Shown one piece after another: positions 26,350-35,304 of a stretch of 64,000 nucleotides of DNA. This stretch comes from an uncultured Flavobacteriales bacterium (GTDB lineage Bacteria; Bacteroidota; Bacteroidia; Palsa-965): NCBI GenBank assembly GCA_903873905.1, contig CAIQQJ010000115.1, forward strand, positions 1 through 64,000, given 5' to 3'. The position numbers were made by a program, and so were the translations under genes. The notes below the pieces were generated by a model. That model saw nothing but the letters and a program-made list of their open reading frames with translations, made no database searches and was not told the origin of the DNA. Every line of letters starts with the position of its first letter. Position 1 is the stretch's first letter.

Positions 26350-28854
26350 CTAATCAACATTGTCGTGTAAGAAAGAATTGTTCGGACGAATCTCAATTTT
26401 CTTCTCTTCGTTTTCTGTCAATGTGTAACGTGAAACTTGTGATTCAGAAGAATGTGGTACATTTTCAAGACTGACATTTCTACGTTTGTAGGCAGGCTCA
26501 TGCTCCATTTCATTCAAACCTTTAGGCGTTTTTAATTTCAAGCTCAGCGCTTTCAATTTCATAATTCGCTCTTGCGCTTTTTTCTGAAGTTCTTCTGTTT
26601 GAATTCTTTTCTCCAATTCTTCCTGATTTAATTTATCAGCAAGTACAGTTTCTGCAGACACTTCTGCTACAGGCTCTGATTTCTTAATCAGGTAAGGCTC
26701 ATTGTAATTTGTCTCTTCAGCAACAGGTTCGTTTACATAAGTAACTTCTGCAACTGGCTCGCTTACCAAATTGATTTCAGCAACAGGTTCAACAGTCATT
26801 TCAGCAACTGGCTCTGACCAAGTTTCCGCAATCGGTTCGCTGTAAATTTCCTCTTCAGCAATCAACTCCAAGTTGGAATTCTCGTTGAGGTCAGAATTTT
26901 CTGAAGAACTATAATTGGTTATTTCAAATACTACATTCGTATTCAAAACCGGTTCGACAACTTCATCCGTTTCAGTTTCAGAAACTGGCGACACAAACTC
27001 AGCCAATTCTAATAATTCCGCAACTGGATTAAAAGTTTCTTCAGTCAATGTTACTTCTGCAATTGGCGCAAGGATTTCTTCTTCCAATGTTACCTCTGCA
27101 ATTGGTGCAAGGATTTCTTCTTCCAATGTTACCTCTGCAATTGGTGCAAGGATTTCTTCTTCCAAAGTTACCTCTGCAATTGGTGCAAGGATTTCTTCTT
27201 CCAATGTTACCTCTGCAATTGGTGCAAGGATTTCTTCTTCCAATGTTACCTCTGCAATTGGTGCAAGGATTTCTTCTTCCAATGTTACTTCAGCAATTGG
27301 TTCAAGGATTTCTTCTTCCAATGTTACCTCAGCAATTGGTTCAAGGATTTCTTCTTCCAATGTTACTTCAGCAATTGGTGCAGCTACAATTTCAGCAACA
27401 GGTTCTTCCACTTTTGTAATTAAGAATGGTTCAAGTGGATTTGCAATTTCAGCTTCAATAGTTTTTACTTCTGCAATAGGTTCCGGTTGTTTCGAAACAA
27501 GGAAAGGCTCAAGTGGATTTACAGTTTCCGCTTTTGTTTCCTCTTTCACTAATTCCGCAACAGTTTCTGTTTTATTCTCTTCCAATTTCAGAACAACTTT
27601 CTCTTCAGCCTGTTTTTTTGTGTATTCATAAGCGATTGGGTTATTCTGATTAAAACCTGTCGCAATGATTGTCACATTTACGCTATCACCAAGTGAAGGA
27701 TCAACACCGTAACCTTTGATGATTTCAGCAGTTTGTCCAGCCGCTTCTTGAATGTAATCGGTAATTTCTCCCAATTCATCCATGGTAATTTCATTCTCGC
27801 CAGAAATAATATTGAGGAGCACATAACGAGCACCAGTAATATTATTATCATTTAGCAAAGGAGAATTCAAAGCCATTTCCACCGCACGTGTAGAACGATT
27901 TTCACCAGATACTGCGGCAGATCCCATGATTGCAACACCGCTATTGCGCATCACTGTGCAAACGTCAGCGAAGTCAACGTTGATTTGTTGCGTAAGTGAA
28001 ATAACTTCTGCAATTGATTTTGCTGCAATGGCAAGAACATCATCAGCATGAGAAAATGCATCACTGAGTTTTAAATTGCCATACATCTCACGCAGTTTGT
28101 CATTGCAAACAACGAGAAGTGTATCCACATTTTGCTTGAGCTGTTCCAAACCATCTTCCGCTTGTTGACGACGTTTTTTCCCTTCGAACAAAAACGGAAC
28201 CGTTACAATCGCAACAGTTAGAATTCCCATTTCGCGAGCGATGCCTGCTATGATTGGCGCAGCACCTGTACCCGTTCCACCACCCATACCTGCAGTGATG
28301 AAAACCATTTTTGTATTGTTCGCGAGAACGCTTCGAATGTCTTCAATATTTTCTATTGCGGCATTTCTTCCAACTTCAGGAAGCGACCCAGCGCCACGTC
28401 CTTCGGTAAGTGTTGTTCCAAGAACAATTTTATGAGGAACAGGACTCATATCGAGCGCTTGTTTATCGGTGTTGCAAACAATGAAGTCTACACCTTTGAT
28501 GCCTTGGCGATACATGTGATTAACAGCATTGCTGCCACCACCGCCGACACCGATCACTTTAATGATCGAGGAATGTTCCGGAAGGTCGAATTTCATAGCC
28601 ACGTGAGATTGGTTTGTATTGTTAGTGTGTGAAGTGTTTTCTATTGTTGATGCATTCAAATTACCCGCAATTCCCAATGGATCTTTTTCTGAAACTGAAA
28701 ATTGTGAAGTTGCCATTTCCGATTCTTCATTCGTTCCCGAAATAATTTCTATTTTTTCAAGAGGTGTTTCATCAATGAACGATTCCAGATTGGAAGAATC
28801 AGCGTACTGATCTTTTTCATCCTCAAAATCATTAAAAATGCTGTACATGTCCAT
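26350..28854 (-). CDS. ftsZ: cell division protein FtsZ with long repetitive C-terminal tail
   Basis: Tubulin-like GTPase forming the division ring. GTP-binding GVGGGGSNAVNHM begins near residue 100, the signature GGGTGTGAA is 189-197 and the catalytic T7 loop NVDFADVCTVM is 290-300; the core ends near residue 410. The remaining 420 residues are unusual: an acidic, PVAE/PIAE-rich linker including eight near-identical copies of a 13-residue unit EVTLEEEILAPIA plus a degenerate ninth (about 490-602). The terminal peptide NNSFLHDNVD is the Bacteroidota FtsZ tail. The ORF begins 86 residues before the usual MKFDLPEHSSIIKV; that extension (MDMYSIFNDFEDEKDQ) is open and acidic but may be untranslated, and ATG 28596 is the alternative start. 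The region 28597-28962 would then be a 366-bp gap. Confidence 0.93.
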   Translation of the reverse strand: MDMYSIFNDFEDEKDQYADSSNLESFIDETPLEKIEIISGTNEESEMATSQFSVSEKDPLGIAGNLNASTIENTSHTNNTNQSHVAMKFDLPEHSSIIKVIGVGGGGSNAVNHMYRQGIKGVDFIVCNTDKQALDMSPVPHKIVLGTTLTEGRGAGSLPEVGRNAAIENIEDIRSVLANNTKMVFITAGMGGGTGTGAAPIIAGIAREMGILTVAIVTVPFLFEGKKRRQQAEDGLEQLKQNVDTLLVVCNDKLREMYGNLKLSDAFSHADDVLAIAAKSIAEVISLTQQINVDFADVCTVMRNSGVAIMGSAAVSGENRSTRAVEMALNSPLLNDNNITGARYVLLNIISGENEITMDELGEITDYIQEAAGQTAEIIKGYGVDPSLGDSVNVTIIATGFNQNNPIAYEYTKKQAEEKVVLKLEENKTETVAELVKEETKAETVNPLEPFLVSKQPEPIAEVKTIEAEIANPLEPFLITKVEEPVAEIVAAPIAEVTLEEEILEPIAEVTLEEEILEPIAEVTLEEEILAPIAEVTLEEEILAPIAEVTLEEEILAPIAEVTLEEEILAPIAEVTLEEEILAPIAEVTLEEEILAPIAEVTLTEETFNPVAELLELAEFVSPVSETETDEVVEPVLNTNVVFEITNYSSSENSDLNENSNLELIAEEEIYSEPIAETWSEPVAEMTVEPVAEINLVSEPVAEVTYVNEPVAEETNYNEPYLIKKSEPVAEVSAETVLADKLNQEELEKRIQTEELQKKAQERIMKLKALSLKLKTPKGLNEMEHEPAYKRRNVSLENVPHSSESQVSRYTLTENEEKKIEIRPNNSFLHDNVD
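27047..27382. repeat. 39-bp minisatellite in ftsZ
   Basis: Eight 39-bp units, with partial copies at both ends, each containing AAGGATTTCTTCTTCCAA on the plus strand. The units are almost identical at DNA level, so homogenisation is recent. In frame, each encodes 13 residues of the FtsZ linker. Confidence 0.95.
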
Positions 28855-28919
28855 TGTTGTTGTCCGAATAAAAAATCGTTGAAAATTACTTCACATACAA
28901 ATCACATTAACAAAACACG

Positions 28920-28943
28920 AATTGAACTTACTAACGTTCAATT
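28920..28943. promoter_or_regulatory. inverted repeat in the ftsA-ftsZ gap
   Basis: AATTGAAC and GTTCAATT form a perfect 8-bp inverted repeat separated by eight bases, in the 108-bp gap between ftsA and ftsZ. No T-run follows on either strand, so an operator or mRNA hairpin is more likely than a terminator. Confidence 0.4.
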
Positions 28944-28962
28944 GTTAATTTCATGGTCATTT

Positions 28963-30240
28963 TCAGTCGTTTGAGTCTTCTTCAAACCATTGTTTACCCT
29001 TGTTGAAAATATTATCGAAGAATCCACCCTTTCGTTTTTCAGAATGGTTTTTCACTTTCACTTTTTCATCAACAATAGCCAGCTTCTGCTGCAATTTCAA
29101 GCCTCGCATAACCAAACCAACACCTGTTGCATACATTGGACTTGTCACCTCTTCAGAACTTGTTGCAAGATGTTCATTCGGATAACCCACTCGTGTATCC
29201 ATACCAGTTACATATTCCAATAGTTGGGAAATGTGTTTGAGTTGAGCTCCGCCACCAGTGACAACAATGCCCGCCACCAACTTTTTCTCGAATCCAGAAT
29301 TTTTTATTTCATAGTAAACATGTTCAACAATTTCCTCCATTCTTGCTTGAATAATGTGTGCAAGATTTTTTACGGAAATTTCCTTGTGTGGACGACCACG
29401 TAAGCCAGGAATGGAAACTATTTCATTTTCCTGATTTTCGCTGGCCAACGCAGAACCAAATTTTATTTTCAATAATTCCGCTTGTGTTTTAATAATGCTG
29501 CAACCTTCTTTGATATCTTCAGTAATAATATTTCCACCAAATGGAATTACTGCAGTATGACGGATAATTCCATCATGAAAAATTGCGACATCAGTGGTAC
29601 CACCACCTATGTCTACCAATACAACTCCTGCTTCTTTTTCCTCATCACTCAAAACTGCATCAGCAGATGCCAATGGCTCAAGCGTGAGATCTGCTACCTC
29701 AAGTCCGGATTTCGCCACGCATTTGTAAATATTTTTTGCGGCCGCCACTTGTCCTGTGATGATATGGAAATTCGCTTCCATTCGTGTTCCTGCCATTCCA
29801 ATCGGATTCTTAATTCCGACTTCATTGTCAATAATATATTCTTGCGGAATAACATGAATGATTTCTTCACCAGGCGACATCACCAAGCGATACATATCAT
29901 CAATTAATTCATCAATATCTTTTTGCGAAATTTCGTCATCGATGCTTCGTCGTGTTTTCATTCCACGATGTTGCAAACTCTTAATGTGTTGACCCGCAAT
30001 CCCAACATTCACCACCTTAATATCAACACCAGATTTGATACTAGCCTCTTCTACCGCTAGTTTTATTGCGCGAACAGTTTCATCGATATTGAGAACAACA
30101 CCTCTGGCAACGCCGAGAGATTCCGCTTTCCCTATTCCGAGAATTTCGATTTTTCCATGTTCGGTACGCCGGCCAACAAGCACAGCGATTTTTGTTGTAC
30201 CGATGTCAAGTCCTACTACGATGTCAGATTCCATGTTCAT
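28963..30240 (-). CDS. ftsA: cell division protein FtsA
   Basis: Actin-fold ATPase that tethers FtsZ to the membrane. Visible are phosphate-1 VVGLDIGTTKIAVLVG, the 1C-domain region, phosphate-2 VVLVDIGGGTTDVAIF, adenosine loop IVVTGGGAQLKHISQLLEYV, and a C-terminal amphipathic membrane-targeting helix (GFFDNIFNKGKQWFEED). I start at ATG 30240 (MNMESDIVVGL); the 20 additional residues of the ORF track overlap deep into ftsQ. It still overlaps the ftsQ end by 17 bp, so the genes are coupled. Followed by ftsZ as in most dcw clusters. Confidence 0.95.
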   Translation of the reverse strand: MNMESDIVVGLDIGTTKIAVLVGRRTEHGKIEILGIGKAESLGVARGVVLNIDETVRAIKLAVEEASIKSGVDIKVVNVGIAGQHIKSLQHRGMKTRRSIDDEISQKDIDELIDDMYRLVMSPGEEIIHVIPQEYIIDNEVGIKNPIGMAGTRMEANFHIITGQVAAAKNIYKCVAKSGLEVADLTLEPLASADAVLSDEEKEAGVVLVDIGGGTTDVAIFHDGIIRHTAVIPFGGNIITEDIKEGCSIIKTQAELLKIKFGSALASENQENEIVSIPGLRGRPHKEISVKNLAHIIQARMEEIVEHVYYEIKNSGFEKKLVAGIVVTGGGAQLKHISQLLEYVTGMDTRVGYPNEHLATSSEEVTSPMYATGVGLVMRGLKLQQKLAIVDEKVKVKNHSEKRKGGFFDNIFNKGKQWFEEDSND

Positions 30241-31039
30241 TGTTCTTTTTAGTGCAAACGATTTGATTTTTATATTGAAGGTCGATGATACTATAATCAT
30301 TCCAGCTTCCTGTGCGATTGAGTCCGTCGTGATAAAAAATTTGAAGCTTATTTAATTTTTCATCAAGGTCACTGATGTCTCCAAGTACAATAATGTGATT
30401 TCCGACTCGGGGAATCAATTCAAATTTTTTATCTTCTGTAATATACACCTGTACCATTTGTGCGCGCAGAAATGTATCAGCATCAATTCTTTTTGTGATT
30501 TGCCAAACGTCATCCATAAGTAAAGGTGTTTTCATTGCTGAGTCTGCAGAATAAGAATCAAATTGTATATGATACATCGACGCATAATTCTCCGTGAAAT
30601 ACCCGCTCACTAGAATAACTGGCGCAGTATATTCCTCCGACCATGGCATGAGCATTCCACGGTTGTCGAAATAATAGGATTCGTTAGTGAGGTTAATCAT
30701 CCGTGAAATGGCGCGACGTTGTTTCAATTTAATTGTCATTTCACCGCCGACTGAAACAAACACATCACAGGATTCAACCGCAGGATGACTTAAAACCAAA
30801 TTTTCAAGAGCTGCAACATCAATTTTAGAAAGTGATTGACCAATTGGCATTTTTCCATGATCACTCAAAAGTTTTGTAATGTTTTCTTCCTTGATAAACA
30901 AGTCGGAATTTTCCCTGTCAATCGTTATGCTCAGTTTTGTACAAAGTCTATTTGCATGCGCACGATTTGCAAAACTCATTACAAAAATAGTTCCTGCTGC
31001 AAAAAGTGTCCAAAGAGAAATTAGGAGTATTTTTTTCAT
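30224..31039 (-). CDS. ftsQ: cell division protein FtsQ
   Basis: Bitopic divisome protein bridging early and late division proteins. A short N-terminal cytoplasmic stretch leads into one membrane helix (LLISLWTLFAAGTIFVMSFA, residues about 4-23). The periplasmic part carries a POTRA-like domain with IDVAALENLVLSHPAVESCDVFVSVGG, followed by YYFDNRGMLMPWSEEY and the beta domain ending SIIDLQYKNQIVC. The gene start overlaps the murC stop by 4 bp and its end overlaps ftsA. FtsQ is poorly conserved in sequence; the call rests on topology, the PAVE motif and position. Confidence 0.9.
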   Translation of the reverse strand: MKKILLISLWTLFAAGTIFVMSFANRAHANRLCTKLSITIDRENSDLFIKEENITKLLSDHGKMPIGQSLSKIDVAALENLVLSHPAVESCDVFVSVGGEMTIKLKQRRAISRMINLTNESYYFDNRGMLMPWSEEYTAPVILVSGYFTENYASMYHIQFDSYSADSAMKTPLLMDDVWQITKRIDADTFLRAQMVQVYITEDKKFELIPRVGNHIIVLGDISDLDEKLNKLQIFYHDGLNRTGSWNDYSIIDLQYKNQIVCTKKNNEHGI

Positions 31040-32469
31040 GATCGTACCTCCCCTATTTTAAATTTTTCACGCAATGATTTTTCCAAGGGTTCAACCAGTT
31101 GATCAATATCACCAGCACCCATTGTCACCAAAACATCAAAATCATGCTCAGTCACTTTTTTTACCAATTCAGATTTTGAGTACAAGGACTTTTTTCTACC
31201 CTGAATTTTTTCCAACAACATGGAAGAGGAAATTCCGGGAATGGGTTTTTCTCTCGCAGGATAAATATCAAGTAGGACCACATCATCCAACAATTCCAAA
31301 CTTCTTGCAAAATCATCTGCAAAATCACGCGTACGAGAAAACAAGTGTGGCTGAAAAACGCCAGTCACTTTTTTACCTGGGAATAATTCCTTTACAGAAG
31401 AAATGCATGCGAATAACTCAGCGGGATGATGTCCATAATCGTCAATGAAAATAATTTTTGGATTGCGAATACGAAAATCAAACCTTCGCTTTACTCCTTT
31501 AAAGGAAGTTAATGCTTTTCGAATTGATTCATCATCTACACCAACTTGTTTTGCAGCAGCTACAGCGGCAACAGCATTTTCAACATTGTGTCGTCCAGGA
31601 AGTCCGAGTTTCAAATTTGAAATTCTGGATTCGAAAACAACAAGGTCAAATGCATAATAACCATCGTCTATTCTGATATTCTCGGCAAAACAATCGGTTT
31701 CCTTATTGTCAAGTGAATATGAAATGAGACGTTTGTCTTTTGGTAATTGAAGCGTTTCAATTACTTGAGGTTTTGTAATCGCTTTATCAACTACTTGCTT
31801 CACGAAATCGCGATAAGAATTATGCATTGCATTTTCATTGCCGTAAATATCAAGATGATCCGCATCAACAGAAGTAATGATTGCGATAGAAGGATGAAGC
31901 CATAGAAAAGAACGGTCATATTCATCAGCTTCGGCCACTACAATGTTGTTTTCAATTGGGACATTTTCATTCCCAAGCCTTTTTCCCAACAACAAATTCG
32001 TATTGTAATTTCTTGATATCCCTCCAAGAAAAGCGGAACAATCGATTTTAGCAGTGCGAAGAATATGCGCTATCAAAGTTGTTGTTGTTGATTTTCCATG
32101 TGTTCCTGCAACTGCAATTGTTTTAGATTGGCCCACAATCAATCCAAGAACTTGAGCTCTCTTCATTATTGAAAAACCGTTTTTCTGAAACCATAACAAT
32201 TCGGAATGCTCTACAGGAACAGCAGGAGTCCATACAACAAGAATATTTTCTTTATCCGAAGATTCTCTGATCGCTACAGGAATCAATAAACTATTTTCTT
32301 CAAAATGAATTGCAATTCCCTCTGCCATCAACTCACTTGTCAGTTCAGTTTGTGTTTTGTCATAACCACACACAATTTTTCCTGAAGCATGAAAATAACG
32401 CGCAAGCGCACTCATACCGATACCACCGATTCCAAGGAAATAAATATGAGTGAGTTTATCCAATCTCAT
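31036..32469 (-). CDS. murC: UDP-N-acetylmuramate--L-alanine ligase MurC
   Basis: Cytoplasmic ATP-dependent ligase adding L-Ala to UDP-MurNAc. The UDP-binding start IYFLGIGGIGMSALARYF, the ATP loop VAGTHGKSTTTTLIA, the central NIVVAEADEYDRSFLWLHP and C-terminal FIDDYGHHPAEL and GVFQPHLFSRTRDFADDF all match MurC rather than the other Mur ligases. 477 residues is the expected length. Overlaps murG and ftsQ by 4 bp at either end, a coupled arrangement within the dcw operon. Confidence 0.97.
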   Translation of the reverse strand: MRLDKLTHIYFLGIGGIGMSALARYFHASGKIVCGYDKTQTELTSELMAEGIAIHFEENSLLIPVAIRESSDKENILVVWTPAVPVEHSELLWFQKNGFSIMKRAQVLGLIVGQSKTIAVAGTHGKSTTTTLIAHILRTAKIDCSAFLGGISRNYNTNLLLGKRLGNENVPIENNIVVAEADEYDRSFLWLHPSIAIITSVDADHLDIYGNENAMHNSYRDFVKQVVDKAITKPQVIETLQLPKDKRLISYSLDNKETDCFAENIRIDDGYYAFDLVVFESRISNLKLGLPGRHNVENAVAAVAAAKQVGVDDESIRKALTSFKGVKRRFDFRIRNPKIIFIDDYGHHPAELFACISSVKELFPGKKVTGVFQPHLFSRTRDFADDFARSLELLDDVVLLDIYPAREKPIPGISSSMLLEKIQGRKKSLYSKSELVKKVTEHDFDVLVTMGAGDIDQLVEPLEKSLREKFKIGEVRS

Positions 32470-33632
32470 TTCTTAACTGAATTCTTTTTATTGATTAATG
32501 TTATCACTTCATTCGCAATTAAATCAGCGGAATTTTTTATTGCTAGATTTGACATATTCAATTCCATTTTGTTTCTCAACTCTTGATCAAATGCAAGTTC
32601 AATTGCCTTTTCAACAAGAGCATTTTTTGCATCCACATCTTTTACCAAAATTGCCGCTTGATGATTTACAAGTGACATGGCATTTTTTGTTTGATGATCT
32701 TCAGCTGCACTAGGTAATGGAACAAGAATGCAAGGTTTATGAACGAGACAAAGTTCAGAAACAGCACCTGCGCCTGCACGAGAGATCACAATATCAGCAG
32801 CTGCATATCCATAATCCATTTTCGTAATAAATTCAGTTGCAATAATTCCTTTGCCTTTGAAAGGAGCAACAGCCACTTCCGCTCTTGAAAAAAAAGGTTT
32901 TCCGGTTTGCCAAACAACTTGAATATTTTTTTCAGCAAGTTTCCCTAAATTCAATTCCAAACTTTCATTAATTGCTTTTGCACCTAAACTACCACCAACA
33001 ACAAGCAACGTTGTTTTATTTGCATCCAGTCCAAACATTTCCTGTCCACGTGGACGCTTACCTTCAAGGTTCAAAATATCCTGACGAACTGGATTTCCCG
33101 TAAAAACAATTTTTTCTTTTGGAAAAAACTTTTCCATTCCTTCGTATGCAACACAAATTCTGCTAACTCGATTTGCAAGAATCTTATTTGTAATTCCAGG
33201 AAATGAATTCTGTTCTTGAATTAAAGTTGGTATTCCCGCTTTTGATGCAACACGCAACATTGGGCCACTTGCATAACCGCCGGTTCCGATAACAGCATCG
33301 GGTTGAAATTTTTTTAGAATTTTTTTGGCTCTTGAAATACTATTGATGACTTTGAACGGAAAAGACAGATTACTCCAAGTTAATTTTCGCTGAAGTCCGC
33401 TGATCCAAAGTCCTTCAATTTTATATCCAGCAGCAGGAACTTTTTCCATTTCCATTTTTCCTTCCGCACCCACAAACAAGAATTCTGCATCCGGCAATTT
33501 TGCCTTCAAGGCATTTGCAATTGCAATCGCTGGAAAGATGTGACCACCAGTTCCACCTCCGCTAACAATAAATTTATGTGGCAAGTGCAGCTCCTTTCTC
33601 AATTGATGGCTCGGAAAAATCTTCCGTATCAT
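32466..33632 (-). CDS. murG: undecaprenyldiphospho-muramoylpentapeptide GlcNAc transferase MurG
   Basis: Membrane-associated GT28 glycosyltransferase making lipid II from lipid I. The first nucleotide loop is FIVSGGGTGGHIFPAIAIA, the second GGSLGAKAINE, with the acceptor/donor segment ISRAGAGAVSELCLVHKPCILVPLP. The track start at 33632 lies 59 bp inside ftsW; a TTG 13 bp inside ftsW (coding LPHKFIVSGGG) would give a more usual start. The 388-residue reading includes a basic N-terminal extension IRKIFPSHQLRKEL. Coupled to murC by a 4-bp overlap. Confidence 0.95.
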   Translation of the reverse strand: MIRKIFPSHQLRKELHLPHKFIVSGGGTGGHIFPAIAIANALKAKLPDAEFLFVGAEGKMEMEKVPAAGYKIEGLWISGLQRKLTWSNLSFPFKVINSISRAKKILKKFQPDAVIGTGGYASGPMLRVASKAGIPTLIQEQNSFPGITNKILANRVSRICVAYEGMEKFFPKEKIVFTGNPVRQDILNLEGKRPRGQEMFGLDANKTTLLVVGGSLGAKAINESLELNLGKLAEKNIQVVWQTGKPFFSRAEVAVAPFKGKGIIATEFITKMDYGYAAADIVISRAGAGAVSELCLVHKPCILVPLPSAAEDHQTKNAMSLVNHQAAILVKDVDAKNALVEKAIELAFDQELRNKMELNMSNLAIKNSADLIANEVITLINKKNSVKK

Positions 33633-34773
33633 TTTCTGTTTGACGACTTACACTTAATATAATTCCAATTGCAATACTTGAAAACAATAAAGATGTTCCT
33701 CCCATACTCAGAAATGGTAAAGGCTGACCTGTTACTGGAAAAAGATTTACCGCCACAGCCATATTAATAAATCCCTGAAAGACCAAACTGAATGCCAATC
33801 CAAATGAAAGCAATGCTCCAAAAGTCTTTTTCGTTTTTGTTGCAACACGGACGCCTCGAAATAATAATATCAAATACAATAAAACAATTCCAACACCTCC
33901 CAATAGTGAACCATATTCCTCTATGATAATTGCATAAATAAAATCCGAATAAGCTTGAGGTAGAAAATTTCTCTGTGTGCTATTTCCAGCACCCATTCCC
34001 ATGAACCCTCCTGTAGCAATCGCAATTTTTGCATGATTAGCCTGATAACTTTTATCAGGATCTTGCTCTTCTTTCCCCTTAAAAAATTCAACAATTCTAT
34101 TTTCCCAAACCTGTAGACGCGGAAGAGTTTTTGGGAAAAAATTCCCAAGCATCAATAGAAATGCAAAACCTGCTATCGCAATACCCAAAACTTTAAAAAT
34201 ATGTTTCAAGGGAACTCGACCAATAAACATTAAAATAAGACAAGTACAAAGTAGAATTGCTGCTGTCGAAAAATTCGCAGGAAGAATCAATCCGCAAACG
34301 ATAAAAACAGGAGTCATAATATGAATCAATACCGCTTTAAAATCAGTGAGCTCATTTTGCTTTTGTGTAACAATTCGGGCAACGTACATAATGAGTGCAA
34401 GCTTGGCAAAATCAGAGGATTGAAAAGTCAATCCAATTCCAGGAATTGCAATCCATCTATTTGCTTCATTCAGATTAGCACCATGCAATAAGGTATAAAT
34501 CAATAATGGAATTGAAATGATGAGCATGATTTGTGAAATTCGCGAAAAATAATTGTAAGGAATGCGATGCGTTATAAACATTAGAACAAAACCAAGAATA
34601 ATTAATTTTCCGTGTTTGAATAAGTAATATTCGGTTGCACCATTCTGATGTTTATATGCAAGCGCAACAATAGAACTATATACTGCAAGCAAGGATAATA
34701 ACGAAAGCAATATCGCAATCATCCAGATTACTCTGTCGCCTTTGAGAAAACTAAATAGATTAAATGATTTCAT
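33574..34773 (-). CDS. ftsW: peptidoglycan glycosyltransferase FtsW
   Basis: SEDS-family membrane protein polymerising glycan strands at the septum. About ten membrane segments are visible, starting WMIAILLSLLSLLAVYSS. The family segments include ANRWIAIPGIGLTFQSSDFAKLALIMY, YQANHAKIAIATGGFMGMGAG and the C-terminal PVTGQPLPFLSMGGTSLL. Position between the Mur ligases argues for FtsW over RodA. Its ATG overlaps the stop of the small MurD C-domain gene by 4 bp (ATGA), and its end overlaps murG. Confidence 0.95.
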   Translation of the reverse strand: MKSFNLFSFLKGDRVIWMIAILLSLLSLLAVYSSIVALAYKHQNGATEYYLFKHGKLIILGFVLMFITHRIPYNYFSRISQIMLIISIPLLIYTLLHGANLNEANRWIAIPGIGLTFQSSDFAKLALIMYVARIVTQKQNELTDFKAVLIHIMTPVFIVCGLILPANFSTAAILLCTCLILMFIGRVPLKHIFKVLGIAIAGFAFLLMLGNFFPKTLPRLQVWENRIVEFFKGKEEQDPDKSYQANHAKIAIATGGFMGMGAGNSTQRNFLPQAYSDFIYAIIIEEYGSLLGGVGIVLLYLILLFRGVRVATKTKKTFGALLSFGLAFSLVFQGFINMAVAVNLFPVTGQPLPFLSMGGTSLLFSSIAIGIILSVSRQTENDTEDFSEPSIEKGAALAT

Positions 34774-35288
34774 TCTTCTATTTGCAAAGTTTGTTTTACC
34801 AACTGTCGGAATAAATTTCCTCGATTTTTATAATTGTCAAAAGCATCATAACTTGAACAAGACGGGGAAAATAAAATTGTTTTCACACTACTATCGGAAA
34901 GAACAATTGCATGATGAATCGCCTCTCTCATGTTCCTCGCATGAACAATAAGTTTTACCGAATCACTATATGCATTGAAATATTTCCATGGAGTTGATCC
35001 TAGACAAATTACTGCATGCACCTTTTCTTTCACGAGTTGCTTTAGTTTTTTCTGATCTTCTGATCGATCAATTCCACCAATTATTAAAACAACAGAATTT
35101 GGAACATCGCGAAGCACATGCCATGTCATATCTATATTAGTAGCCATGGAATGATTAATCCAATCAATGCCGTTGTGCGTACAAACAATTTCAAGATGAT
35201 GGGATTGATCACCCTGCATTTTAATGCGCGCGCTGATCAACTCATCGTAATGAGTAAATACTTGCTGTTGTTTGATGCAATTTTGCAT
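34770..35288 (-). CDS. free-standing MurD C-terminal-domain-like protein
   Basis: A 172-residue protein that aligns along its length with the C-terminal ligase domain of the upstream MurD: GIDWINHSMATNIDMTWHVL against NIDFINDSKATNVNSTWYAL, LIIGGIDRSEDQKKL against WIVGGVDKGNDYAQL, KVHAVICLGSTPWK against KVKAIICLGTDNAK, and FSPSCSSYDAFDNYKNRG against LSPACASFDMFENYEDRG. The UDP-binding and ATP-loop domains are absent, so it cannot be a ligase alone. Residues used by MurD for nucleotide and D-Glu binding are changed (DSKATN to HSMATN, DKG to DRS). It starts 16 bp after murD and shares ATGA with ftsW, so it is translated as part of the operon. I start at ATG 35288; the longer ORF (to 35465) only shadows murD. 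Possibly a regulatory or structural relic of a tandem duplication. Confidence 0.8.
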   Translation of the reverse strand: MQNCIKQQQVFTHYDELISARIKMQGDQSHHLEIVCTHNGIDWINHSMATNIDMTWHVLRDVPNSVVLIIGGIDRSEDQKKLKQLVKEKVHAVICLGSTPWKYFNAYSDSVKLIVHARNMREAIHHAIVLSDSSVKTILFSPSCSSYDAFDNYKNRGNLFRQLVKQTLQIEE

Positions 35289-35304
35289 AATGGATGCCCT
35301 AATT

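Noticed and set aside
26915-27631. 238-aa plus-strand ORF rich in Ser/Ile/Gly repeats
   Set aside because: It is the antisense shadow of the ftsZ minisatellite; the repeat keeps several frames open. The minus-strand frame has the conserved FtsZ core.
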